This document shows positions 41,441 to 53,400 of a DNA stretch of 64,000 nt, piece after piece. The stretch's first letter is position 1, and each line of letters begins with the position of its first letter. The position numbers and the translations under genes are program-made. Location of the stretch: assembly GCF_000716545.1 (NCBI RefSeq), contig NZ_JNWZ01000050.1, positions 25,227-89,226 of the forward strand, in the 5' to 3' direction. The DNA is from Kitasatospora phosalacinea. GTDB taxonomy: Bacteria; Actinomycetota; Actinomycetes; Streptomycetales; Streptomycetaceae. The notes under the pieces are model-generated. The model saw only the letters and a list, made by a program, of their open reading frames with translations, had not been told where the DNA came from and ran no database searches.

Positions 41441-44400
41441 ATGGCCGTCGAACTCCCGGAGCCGCTCCAGTGGGTCCTGCTGCTGCTGGCCGGCACCCGC
41501 TGGCCCGAGGCCGATGAGGACCAGCTCCGCCACATGGCCGAGCACTGCCGCAAGGCGGCCGAGAACCTCAAGGACGCCGCGCAGAGCGCCGATTCGACGG
41601 TCAAACGAGCCCTGGACGGCCAACAAGGCGTCGCCGCCGAGGCGTTGGGCAAGTACTGGGAAGAGACGTACACGGTCGGCGGCGGCACCCCGGACAAGCC
41701 CGGCTCCCTGCCCGGCGCGGTCGACTCGCTCAACGGCATGGGCGACATGCTGGAGGAGATGGCCAACTCCGCAGAGACCGCGAAGATCCAGATCATCGCC
41801 CAACTCGGCATCCTCGCGTTCGAGTTGGCCACCGCCGAGGCCGAGGCGCCGTTCACCGCGGGCGCCTCGCTGCTCCAGGTGCCGGTGATGATCGGCGCCA
41901 GCCGGGTGGTCGTCCAGCAGATCCTGAAGCAACTGCTGAAGGAAACCCTCAAGATGGCGGCCAAACAGGCCACCCAGATGGCCGCGATCAACTTCCTGGC
42001 CCAGGGCATCGAGCTGGCCGAGGGCCACCGCAAGAGCATCAACATGTCGGAAGTCGGCCAGAACGCCCTCGGTGGCGCGGTCGGCGGCGCCTCGGCCCAC
42101 CTGATCGGCAAGGGCATCGGCGCGGGCGGCAAGAAGCTCGGCGCGGAGAACGCCCTCAACTCGACCGCCGGCAAGGTGGCCACGGGCGCGGCGATCGGCG
42201 TCGGCGCGGACGTCTCCACCCAGCTGATCACCACCGGCGGCGTCGACAGCGGTTCCCTGCTCGGCTCCGGTCTGTCCGGCGGCGCGGGCGCGGGCCTGCA
42301 CGCCGGCGCCTCCGCGATCAAGAGCCACACGAACGTCCCCAAGGCGGTGGACACCCCCAAGCTCGACCTGCCCGACACCGCCGGTGCCGGACACGACGGC
42401 CCGCCCACGTTCACCAAGCCCGCCACCTCCTCCGGCGACAGCACCTACCGAGGCCCGTCCGGGACGACCACCGGTGACAGCGGGGCCACGGAGACCGCCG
42501 GTGCCGGTGCCGGTGCCGCTGCCGGTACGCGGAGCGGTGGTAGCAGTAGCGGTACGGAATCCTCGTCCGTCGGCGCGGGTTCGTCCGTCGGGCACTCCTC
42601 CGCGACGGGCGCGGGCGAGTCGAAGGTGACCGGCCTGGTGCCGTTCGGCTCCGACCGCAGCACCGGGACCACGGCGAGCACCCCGACCGGGACCACCACG
42701 CACGAGACGGCCACCCCCGCCCCCACTCCCCACGAGCAGGCGGCCCCGCAGTCCCAGGAAACCGCCGTCCCCCGCGTCGACACGCGGACGGCCGCACCGA
42801 GGACCGAAGCCGAACCGGCGATGGTGCACTCGGTGAACCCGACGACCGGGCAGTCGCACGAGACGCCGGTGGCGCAGTCGCACGAGGCGCCGGTGGCGCA
42901 GTCGCACGAGGCGCCGGTGCCGCGTCAGGAGCCGGTGGCTCAGTCGCACCAGTCGGCCACGCCGCCTGCCGAGCACGTTGCTTCGCAGCCGCACGAGACG
43001 CCCGCGCCGCAGCCGCACGAGACACCTGTCCCGCAGTCGCACGAGGCGCCGGTGCCGCGTCAGGAGCCGGTGGCTCAGTCACACCAGTCGGCCACGCCGC
43101 CCGCCGAGCACGTTGCTTCGCAGCCGCACGAGACGCCCGCGCCGCAGCCGCACGAGACGCCGCAGTCGCAGTCGCACGAGACCCCTGTTCCGCGTCAGGA
43201 GCCCGCGCCGCGTGTGGAGCCGGTGGCCGCGCAGCCGCACGAGACGCCTGCCCCGCAGCCGCACGAGACGCCGCAGCCACAGTCGCAGTCGCACGAGACT
43301 CCCGTTCCGCGTCAGGAGCCCGCGTCGCACGAGGCGCCCGCGCCGCGTCAGGAGCCGGTGGCTCAGTCGCACCAGTCGGCCACGCCGCCTGCCGAGCACG
43401 TTGCCTCGCAGCCGCACGAGAGGCCCACGCCGCAGCCGCACGAGACCTCCGTTCCGCGCCAGGAAAGCCCTGCGTCGACGAACGAGACCGTTGCGCCGAG
43501 GGTGACGGAGCATCCTGTCGGTTCCACGACGGCGCAGCAGTCCGCGGTGCCGAACCTGTCGGGTGTGCTCGGCGGCGCCGCGAACCTGGCCGGTGGCGGC
43601 GGTACCCACCTGGACGGTGGCACCCGGACGTCGTCCGCCCCGGCGGCGGCGCGTCCGGCCGGGCCGGAGCAGTTGCCCGGCCAGGTGCTGCCGGACGCGG
43701 TCCCGGAGGCCGCGCCGTCGTCGACCGCCGCGCAGCCCCCGGCCGGCACGCCGAACCCGATGATGGGCGGCGCGTACGTGCCCGGTGCCGTCTCCGGTGG
43801 GGCCGGGGGTTCCGGCCGGGCGACGCCCGCCGGGGCCGTTCCGCCGCAGGGCGGGGGTCGGCAGACCCCGGTGACCGGTCCGGTCCGCACCGAGGCCGGT
43901 GAGTCCGGTGGCGGCACGATCCGTTCCGGCGCCGGTCGGGTGTCCGACCCCCGACTGCCGTCCCCGCCCCCGCCGCCGCACCAGGAGGCCGGGACGTCGC
44001 GGGCTCTCGGCGATCCGGACGGGGCCGCGCCGTCCTCCTCCCGCAACGACCGCAACGACCGGAGCCGGGACGAGCAGCTGCCGCCGCCCCCGCCGCCGGC
44101 GGACACCCGGATCCGTCCGGTCGACGAGCCGCCGACCGCCGCCGAGCTGGCGCAACTGCACCAGCACCCGGCCGGCCCGGCCCTGATCCACCCGCCTGCG
44201 GCGGATCCGGCGGCGCTGCGCCGGTACAAGCTCGGCAACAAGCTCAACTTCCGGCTGACGGGGGAGCTGGAGGCGGCGGCCAACTCCCTCCCGCACAGCT
44301 CGTGGGGGCGGCACGACTCGGGCAACCTGCTGCCGGACGGCAGGCCGGACGTCAAGGTCAGCCCGTACTCCCAGTCGTTCAAGTCGCACCTCGACCCGCT

Positions 44401-47400
44401 GACCTTCAAGGCCCTGCACCTGGGGGCCGCCAAGGCGGTCACCGACCCGCTGCGCACCGAGCTCGGCCCGGAGGCCATGGCCTTCCAGGGCAACCAGGTG
44501 CTGGAGGCGGCGGGCAGCCTGGACTTCCGCACGCAGGAGCACTTCCAGCAGCAGGAGGCCCGCCGGAACGTGCTGGAGCGGCTGGCCCGCCAGGATTCGC
44601 AGCGGACCTGGCAGCCGGTCGACGGGCAGCGGGTGACGGACCAGCTGGACGGCTCGACCTCCGCGGCCGACGGCGTGAACCGGCTGCTGGGCGGGCACGA
44701 CGGCCGTCCCGGCTTCGACGGGATCGTGCTGGGCGAGTCGCACAGCCAGTCGCCGAGCTGGGGTTTCCTCAGCGAGAACATGCACGACCTGAAGGCCGCG
44801 GGCGTGGACCGGATCTACGTCGAGTCGCTCCGCGACGACGCCTTCCAGCGCGACCTGGACGCCTACCAGCGCCCCGGCGGCACCATGTCGCCGAACCTGG
44901 AGAACATGCTCCGCACGTACGACGGCGCCATGAACTCCCCGGACGGCAAGGGCCTGTACGACACCGTCGTGCGGGCGAAGGCCGAAGGGGTGACGGTCCA
45001 CGCGGTGGACGGCTACCCGGCGCGGCGGCCGTACGGACCCGGCACGCAGGCGCTGGAGGAGCGCGCGCGGCTGCTCAACTCCTACATGAACCACGCCGTT
45101 TCGAGCGGCGGCCCGGGCAAGTACGTGCTGGTCACCGGGACTTCGCACGTCCACGAGCACCCGACGAGCACCGAGCACCGGATCCCCGGCGTGGCCGAGA
45201 TGCTGGGCGTCCCGGCGGTGAAGCTGACCGACGCCGGCCGGCCGAACCCGAACGGCGCGCCGCACGACGCGACCGTCACCACCGAATCCGGGAACCTGCG
45301 CCTCGGCTACCTCCCCCCGGAGCGGACCGGGCACGACCCGGCGGACACGGTCCGGCCCGGCGGCAACGACGCCCCTCCCGCCCCGGGCCCGGACCGGGGC
45401 AGCCCGGCGCCGTCCACCCGGGGCCTCGGCGACGAGACCGCGCACGACGCGCCGCCGACCCCGCACGACACCCCGTCGAGCACGCACGACACCCCGTCGA
45501 CCCCGCACGACGCCCCGCCCGTCCCGCCGACCGAGCACGGCGCGCCGCCGGCCGGTGGCCACGACCGGTCGCTGGAAGCTCCGGTGCACGACCCGGCGGA
45601 CCGGTCCGGCCGCGAGGAGCCGTCGGCGGTGCCGCCGGCCGGCGCCGACCGGCTGCGGCGGGACCTCCCGCACATGTCGCCGCAGGAGCGGGCCCAGGAA
45701 CTGGCCAACCTGACGCCGGAGAACCGGCGTTGGCTGGCCCGTGACCCGCAGACGGTGGACGCGCTGAAGGACGGGCTGCCGCCGAGGGAGTTCGCGCGCA
45801 CCGCGGCCGAGCTGATGGTGCACGTGGACCCGCGCGCGGAGCGCGCGCCCTCGGCGCGGCAGGAGGCGCAGCAGCAGGTCGCCCGGATGCTCCAGGACCC
45901 GGAGACCACCGCGCGGCTGCTGAAGAACGGCGCCGACGTCGTGATCGTCCCGAAGGACGTCCGGATGCCGGACGTCCCGGAGTTGAACCACCTGAGCGGG
46001 GTGCACAACGACTCCTCGGCGGGCGGCGGCCGCGGCTACGACGACATGCGCGGCTCCGGCGGGCGGCACTCGGCGGTCACCGAGGAGAACCTGCTCGGCG
46101 AGCACACCCCGATCGGGCCCGACGGGCACTACCAGGACGGGTACTCCACCACCACGCACGAGTTCAGCCACACCGTGCACCGGTTCGGCCTGGACCCGCA
46201 CGACCAGCAGCTGATCACCGACACCTTCAACGGGAAGCGCGAGGACCCGAACGCCGCCTGGCCGGACGGCCCGCTGCGCGGCGCCGACGGCGAGACGAAC
46301 TACTCCTCGCGGGACGAGCAGGAGTACTTCGCGCAGCTCACCAACGCGTACCTGGGCAACAACCACGGCACCGACCCCTACACCGGCCAACCGCGCAACA
46401 ACGGCGCCGCCTGGGTGCGGGAGAACGAGCCGGCCATGGTGCCGCTGCTGGAGAAGCTGTACGGCGGGAAACCGGACGAGGTCCACACGGGGCACGCCAA
46501 CCCGGTGCACGCCACCACGGCCGAGAACCGGATGTACGAGGGCCTCCGGGAGTTCATGGACCACGTCGACGGCGACGGGAGCCCCGCCCCGGACCGCCGG
46601 CCGCCGTCCGAGCAGCCACCGTCCGAGCCGGCGACCGCCGAGCCGACGCCGCCCCCGGCGGCCGCCCGTCCGCAGGCCGGCCCCGGCCCGCACGGCGCGG
46701 ACGCCTCGCACCTGCCCCCGCCGCCGCCGAAGGCGAAGGCCGACGACGAGCTCTCGCACAAGATCAAGGGCGAGGACGCCCGGAAGGCGATCAAGGACTT
46801 CCTGCCGGACTCCACGGAGTTCGACAAGGTCGCGGCCGAGCTGATGAGTTACGAGCGGTCCGCCCTGAAGGACGGCGACACCAACGCGATCATGGCGGAG
46901 TACGGGCAGCGCAAGCAGTTGCACCTGGACCTGCTGCGCCGCAACGTGCCCGAACGGCTCGCGGAGGTGAACCGGCAGCTGGACGACATCGCCGGCCAGA
47001 CGCCGGAGCGCCGGGCCGAGCTGGCCGACGAGCAGCGCAACCTGGAGACCGCGAAGGCGCACCTGGAGGAGCAGCGGGGCCGACTGGCCATCTACGACCA
47101 CGAGTCGGCCCTGCTCAAGGGCGCGCCCAAGCCCGGCACGCCGGCGTTCAAGGCGTTGCAGGACGCCCGTCAGCAGGCCGAGAAGCAGATCGTCGACAAC
47201 GCCGTGGCCCGGGGCGACAAGGACACCGCGACCCGGATCGAGGACCAGCGCCGCATCGTCGCCGACCTGAAGCAGGCGGCCGACCAGCGCTTGCAGGACG
47301 CCGAGACCACCTACCAGGACGAGCACCAGAAGCGCCTCCTGGCGGGCCTGGTGGGCCCGGACGGCAAACCGATGGAGAGCCCCGCGGAGAGCGCCGCGAA

Positions 47401-50400
47401 GACCGTCCGGAACGTCTACCGGAGCCGGGTCGAGGACTTGCAGGAGCGGGAGCGGGAACTCGCGCAGGACCTCAAGACGCACCGGGGCGCCCTGGACGGC
47501 AGTTCCTGGTCCGCGCCGCTGAAGAAGGGCGACAAGGAGAGCAAGGACGCCTTCGCGCAACGGCAGGCGGACGACGCCTACCGGGCCGCGTTCGGGCACT
47601 CCGACCACGGTGTCATGGCGGCCGAGCCGCACGCCGAGAAGACCGTCCGCCGGATGGCCGACGGCAAGGTCAGGCTGGACCCCGCGGTGGTCAACCGCAA
47701 CCACGTGGTGGCCGACTACATGGTGCACAAGTACGTGACGGCCGCCGTGTTCAAGGCCCGGTCGTTCGGCGACGAGCAGCACCGGGCGGAGGCGTCGAGG
47801 GTCTTCTCCGACTTCGCCGACACCATGGCGGCCGACCCGCACCGGGTCTTCGACCAGCCGGGGAAGCAGGCCTTCAAGCGGCTCGGTGCCAACAGCCAGG
47901 AGCAGGCCGCGCTGGCCTGGCGCGACCTGGCCTACACCACCACGGACGTGGACCTCGGGAAGGCGTACGGCAACGACCGGTTGGCGCCCGCGTTCAGCCC
48001 GGCGAAGACGGACGACCCGCCGAGCGCCGTCGCGGCCAGGCAGGAGGTGCGGGAGCAGCTGGACCGGACCGGGCTGAGCGGCCCGGGCCCGGTCAAGGCC
48101 GGGTTCGACCGGTACTCGGACACCGTGGACCGGTTCTCCGCCGATCCGTCGCCGCAGCACCTCCAGGAGATGCGGGACGCCCTCGCGGACGTCCACGCCA
48201 AGGTCCGCGAGCAGGCCGTCGACGACCTCGCCCTGGTGCACGGCGTCACCGGCCCGCGCCACCTGGACGAGACGGTCGCGGCCGCCCGTCAGGCCGCCGC
48301 CGAACCGTCCGGCGGTCCGGGCCGCCCGGCCGCGTACGAGCGGCTCGCCGACCGGCTCGACGACCTCTCCGGCGCGTACGACCGCCTCGGAACGAACCGC
48401 CAGGACCTCAAGGATCTGGCGCGCGAACTGCGCACCGACCCCGGCGCGGTGGGGACCGACCGGCTGGAGGCACTCGCCGACACGCTGCCGAACGACCGGG
48501 ACCAGCTGCGGCGGGAAGAGGCGGCCCGGCGCCGCGCGGAGGCGGGGCAGACCCTCAAGCCCCGCGGCACCGACGCCGCGCGGCAGAAGGCCGCGGACGG
48601 CCTGCTGCCCAAGGCCGACGCCGACCTCGCCCTGGTGGCCGAGCAGTACGGGGGCGCCTTCCCGCGGGCCGGCGCGGGCGAGAGCCACCCCGCCGGCCTG
48701 TTCGACCAGGCCGTGGGCGCCAAGGTCGAGGACGTGCCGGGGCTGGTCGTGAAGATCACCGACCGGCTGTCCAACAGCGCCTCCAACCTGCGCTTCGGTG
48801 ACGAGCTGACCAACAAGTGGATCCAGAACTACCTGGACCCGCACGTGATCCGCGACCAGGACGTGCTCACCGCGGTCGCCAAGGGCGAACTGCCGCCCGA
48901 GGCGCTGTACTCGCCGCACACCCTGGACCTGTTGCGCGGCCTGCGCAGCCTGGAGGACACCGGACTGGTGCCGCGCGAGCTGCGCGACCTGATGGCCCCG
49001 AAGACCGAGGCCGACATGGTCGAACTGCACCAGCCGGGAGCCAAGAAGGCGCCGAGCCCCAGCGCGGTCAACATCGTCGCCGAGCACGGCATGCTGGACC
49101 ACGCGGGCGGCAAGGTGCCGGTCTCCTCCTCCGGTGACTTCACCCACCAGCCCCACCAGTCGGCGAACCCCGTGGTCGGCGCCGAGGGCATGCACCACCC
49201 GGTCCGGGACGCCCGACCGGGGGCCGAGGGCCGCGAGATCGGCGCCACCCCGCCCCCCGGAACGCCCCGGTCGCAGACCCCGGACACCGACGTGCCGATG
49301 GCGACCCCGGACACCGACGTGTCGATGGCGACCCAGGACACCGACGTGCCGATGGCCTCGCAGGACCACGGCACGCAGACGCCCACCCAGGGCCAGGACC
49401 ACCCGATGGCGTCCCCGCCGCCCACCCGCCCCGCGAAGCGGCGGGTGGACCCGGACGAGGACACCCTGATGACGGACGCGCCGTCGGCCAAGCGCCGCCA
49501 GGCCGACCCCGGATCGATGCCGCCGCCCCCGCCGCCCGCCTCGCACCCCGCCGCGGGCGGCCACCGGGGCACCGGCGCCCAGGGCTTCGGCTCGCTGCCG
49601 TCACCGCCCCCGCCGGGCGTGCAGCGCGGTGCCGAACCGATGGACCTGGACTCGCCGCCGCGCAGCCCCGCCGCCGAGCCGATGGACCTCGACACCCCGC
49701 CGGTCGAACCGCACCCCGTCGACCGGGACGGCGACGCCGTGATGAAGGAGGCCGACCAGCCTCCGACCGACCAGCCCCCGGCCCACCAGCCGCAGGGCGC
49801 GGCCGAGCCCGGGACCAAGCGCGGCCGCGAGGAGGACGAGGAGGAGTCCTCCGGTGAGCCGGTCGCCAAGCGGCAGCGCACCCCCGAGTACGAGAACAGC
49901 TCCGCCGTGATGACGGACCGCGGTTACGACCGGATCGGCCCGGAGCACCCGTTGACCGGCGAGCTGGTCAACTACCTCGGCGGCGCGCCCAAGTTGCACC
50001 CGCCGATGAGCAACTCGCTGCTGCAGAAGGTCAATCCGCACCGCGAGCCGGCGTCGCCCGATGCGCTCTTCCGGCCCGGCAACGACCTGAACGCCTGCCT
50101 GGAGAACGTCGAGGCGTACCGGGACACCCACTTCGGGCGCCCCCGGGTCTCCGGCCGGACGGTGCAGGGCACCGTCGAGCCGATCCCCGGCAACACGCTC
50201 TGGAAGCGGCACGACGGGCCCGCGCTGTTCGGCCAGGGGCCGGACGCCGTACAGAAGTTGATGGACCGGGTGCGGGACGGCGGGCCCGGCAGCTTCGCCA
50301 CCGTGCTCGGCATCGGAGCGTCCGGCAGCGGTCACGGCCACGCGGTCGCCCTGGTCCACGACCGGGACGGCACGCTGCGCTGGGCCGACCTGACCGACCG

Positions 50401-53400
50401 CAAGGTGACCGTCGCCAACGGGGCGATGCCCGACAACTACCGGGCCGACTGGACGGTCTGGGCCTCCGTCGCCGACCCGCACGAGAACAACATCTCCGGG
50501 CCGCACGACCCGCAGTTCATGGAGCGCTTCAGCACCTTCACCGGCTCCGCCGACCGGCCCGACCCGATGGACATCGACACCTTCGGCGCCTCGGACCACT
50601 CCGGCCCGGCCCGGGAAACGGACACGGCCTCGGTGCGGTCCGACGACTCGTCGTCCACCGTGTGGCACGACGCGGTCGACCGGATGTCGCTGTCCGACTC
50701 CCACCGCTCGCCGACCCCCGACTGGGAGGACGCCGTGGAACGGCAGTTCCCGCCGGTGGGGCCGCGCGTGCAGGTGCCGGGGGACGGCCTCTGCCTGCTG
50801 CACTCGATCGCGGTCAGCACGCCCGGAGCGGCGGGGAGCCGCAGCACGGCCGAACAGCTCCGGAGCGCCGTCGAGAACCACTTCGGCACGCTGCCCCCGG
50901 AGCAGTGGCCGACCGAGCTCGTCTCCAACCACCGCAACGACCTGATCGCCCGGAACGCGCTGGGCTCCGGCAACCCGCTCGGCCTCCCCGCCGACACGCT
51001 GCAGACCCTCGGCGACCACGCCGCCGGGAACCCCCCGCCCCCGTCCGCCCGGGAACGCGCGGCCCTGCTGGACACCGTCCGGAACTGGGAGGCCCGCTGG
51101 GGGAGCAACGCGGGCGAGATGCTCCCGGCCGCCGCGGCCCACGCACTGGGCCTCAGCCTCCGCGTGGTCGGCCACGACGGCATCCCCCGGGCGGTCCTCG
51201 GCCCGGTGCACGGGCAGCCGGTGACGGTGTACCACCACGGCGACCACTACGACGGCAGCCGGCCGGTGCCGCCCGCCACCGAGCAGCAGCCGCCGCACCC
51301 GACCCCGGAGCAGCAGAAGACGCCGGACGAACAGCAGAAGGCGCCCGAGGAGCAGCAGAAGGCTCCGGAGGAGCAGAAGGCGAAGACCGAGGAGCCGGAG
51401 GCTCCGAAGAAGGGGAGCATCGTCGAGCCGCGACCGATCGCGGGCACCGACCTGGTGATCGGCCTGACCGAGCACGAGGGGGCGCTCCGGCAGCAGGTCG
51501 TCGACATCCTCACCCAGGCGGTGCCGGGGGACCGGGCGGCGGTCCGGGCGTTCGCCGAGGCGCACTTCGGGCCGGCGACACTGCGTCCGATGCTCAGGGC
51601 GTTCTCCCGGGGCGAGACGTGGAGCGTCCCGTTCGAGGGCGACGGCTGGAGCGGCAGCGTCAAGCTGAGCGGCCAGGTCACCAAGACGGTCGACGGCGGC
51701 ACCAAGAAGCTGGAGTTCGAGAACGGCGCGGACCGGACCGTGGCGACCGGCGGCCTCCGGGACGTCCAGTGGCAGTACAACGCCGGGCTCCGGGCCCGGC
51801 ACGGGCTGGGCCCCTGGGAGCCCACCGAGATGATCGGGTACTTCCACGACCAGGGCCACAGCCAGGTCGCCATGGACCTCGGCGGCATGGTCGCGCGCTC
51901 GAAGACCGTCCAGACCGCGCACCTGTACGAGTCGACGATGCAGTTGCAGGTCGACTTCGGCGGCCTGCGGCACGAGGGCGCCCCGGTGCGCACCGCCTCC
52001 GGCGACAGCACCGGGAAGGCGGACCTCGGGCTGACCGTCGCCGTCCCGGAGCAGACCGGGACCAAGCCGGAGGACGAGCAGCGCACGCCCCCGCAGCGGC
52101 TGCTGGACGGCCGGGTCGGCGGGCCGGAGATCGTGCTGGACCTGGCGCCGCGCGGCGGGGCCGAGGGCCGGCAGCCGGTGGAGACGCTGCTGGAGCACGT
52201 CGAGCAGGCGGCGCGGCAGGAGTTCGGCGACAACTGGCCCGCGATGCGGGAGAAGGTCCTCGCCGAGGTCGACTTCGGCCTGTTGCAGCAGAACCTGAAG
52301 AGCATGACGGCGGGCGAACCGGTCACCGTCACGCTGACCGACGGGCAGGGCAACCGGATCGGCACGGTCGAGATCGGCGCCCGGGTCGCGGACCTCCGGC
52401 AGACCGGTACGACCCAGGAGACCGAGTTCAACATCGGCACCTCCGTCCAGCAGGTCCGCAGCTCGGTGACGACCGAGGGCGACGCGGGCCAGTTCGGGCT
52501 GATGGAGGTGCTGCGGCCGGGCCCCGCCGTGTTCGGCGGGGGCGGAGCCGGGCGGTTGGGCCGGGACCGCGTCGAGATCGTGGGCGAGAGCCGGGTCTCG
52601 CAGCTCACCAGCAAGTCGAAGGTGCCGGGCGTCGTCTACGACGGCTCCGTGCGCTTCGCGTTGTCGTTCAACGGCAAGGCCGACGCGCACGAGGCGGGTT
52701 CGGCGGACGTCCGCCTGCTCGTCGACCGGGCGGACACCCGGCCCCCGGCGGCGAAGGACTCCGGGTCCACCCCGCCGAAGGACCAGCCGGAGCAGCAGCA
52801 GCCCAAGGACCAGCCGGAGCAGCAGCAGGAGAAGCAGGAGCAGCCGCCGCAGCACGAGGTCCCCGCCCCGCCGGACTCGGTCTGGCACGGCGGCAACGAC
52901 CGGGGCGGGCTGGACGAGACGGTGGTGGTCCGGGACCTGGAGAGCACCGCCGCCCTGCGCTCGGCGGTCGACGCCGCGGGGCGCGAGCGGTTCGGCAAGG
53001 AGTGGGACGCCGTCCGCGACCAGGTGATGCGGAGCTTCAGCCAGCCGAACCTGGCCGCCCGGCTGACCGGGATGACCCGGGGCGAGGCGCTGGAGGTGAA
53101 GGTCCCCGGCAAGGAGGACCTGGTGATCCGGGCCGTGGCCAAGGTCGAGGGCATGACGTACCGGCGCGAGGACGGCAAGGCCGAGCTCAACCCGCTCAAC
53201 GAGACCAGCACGTTCCGGGTCGACCGTCGGCTGCTGGCGCGCACCACCCTCGGCAACGGCGAGCTGGGCGGCACCCCGGTCCCGGGCACGCCCGGCTTCG
53301 AGCTGGCCGCGACCGGGGCCGGCCAGCAGCGCGAGCGCAAGGGCGGCCAGGGCCGGCAGGCCGACCGGGTGTACGCCAACGGCAAGTACGGTGCCCCGCA

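Noticed and set aside
42849..43465. CRISPR-like spaced repeats
   Set aside because: The repeats are in frame, encode SHE and PRQEP peptides, and have no unique spacers or cas genes.
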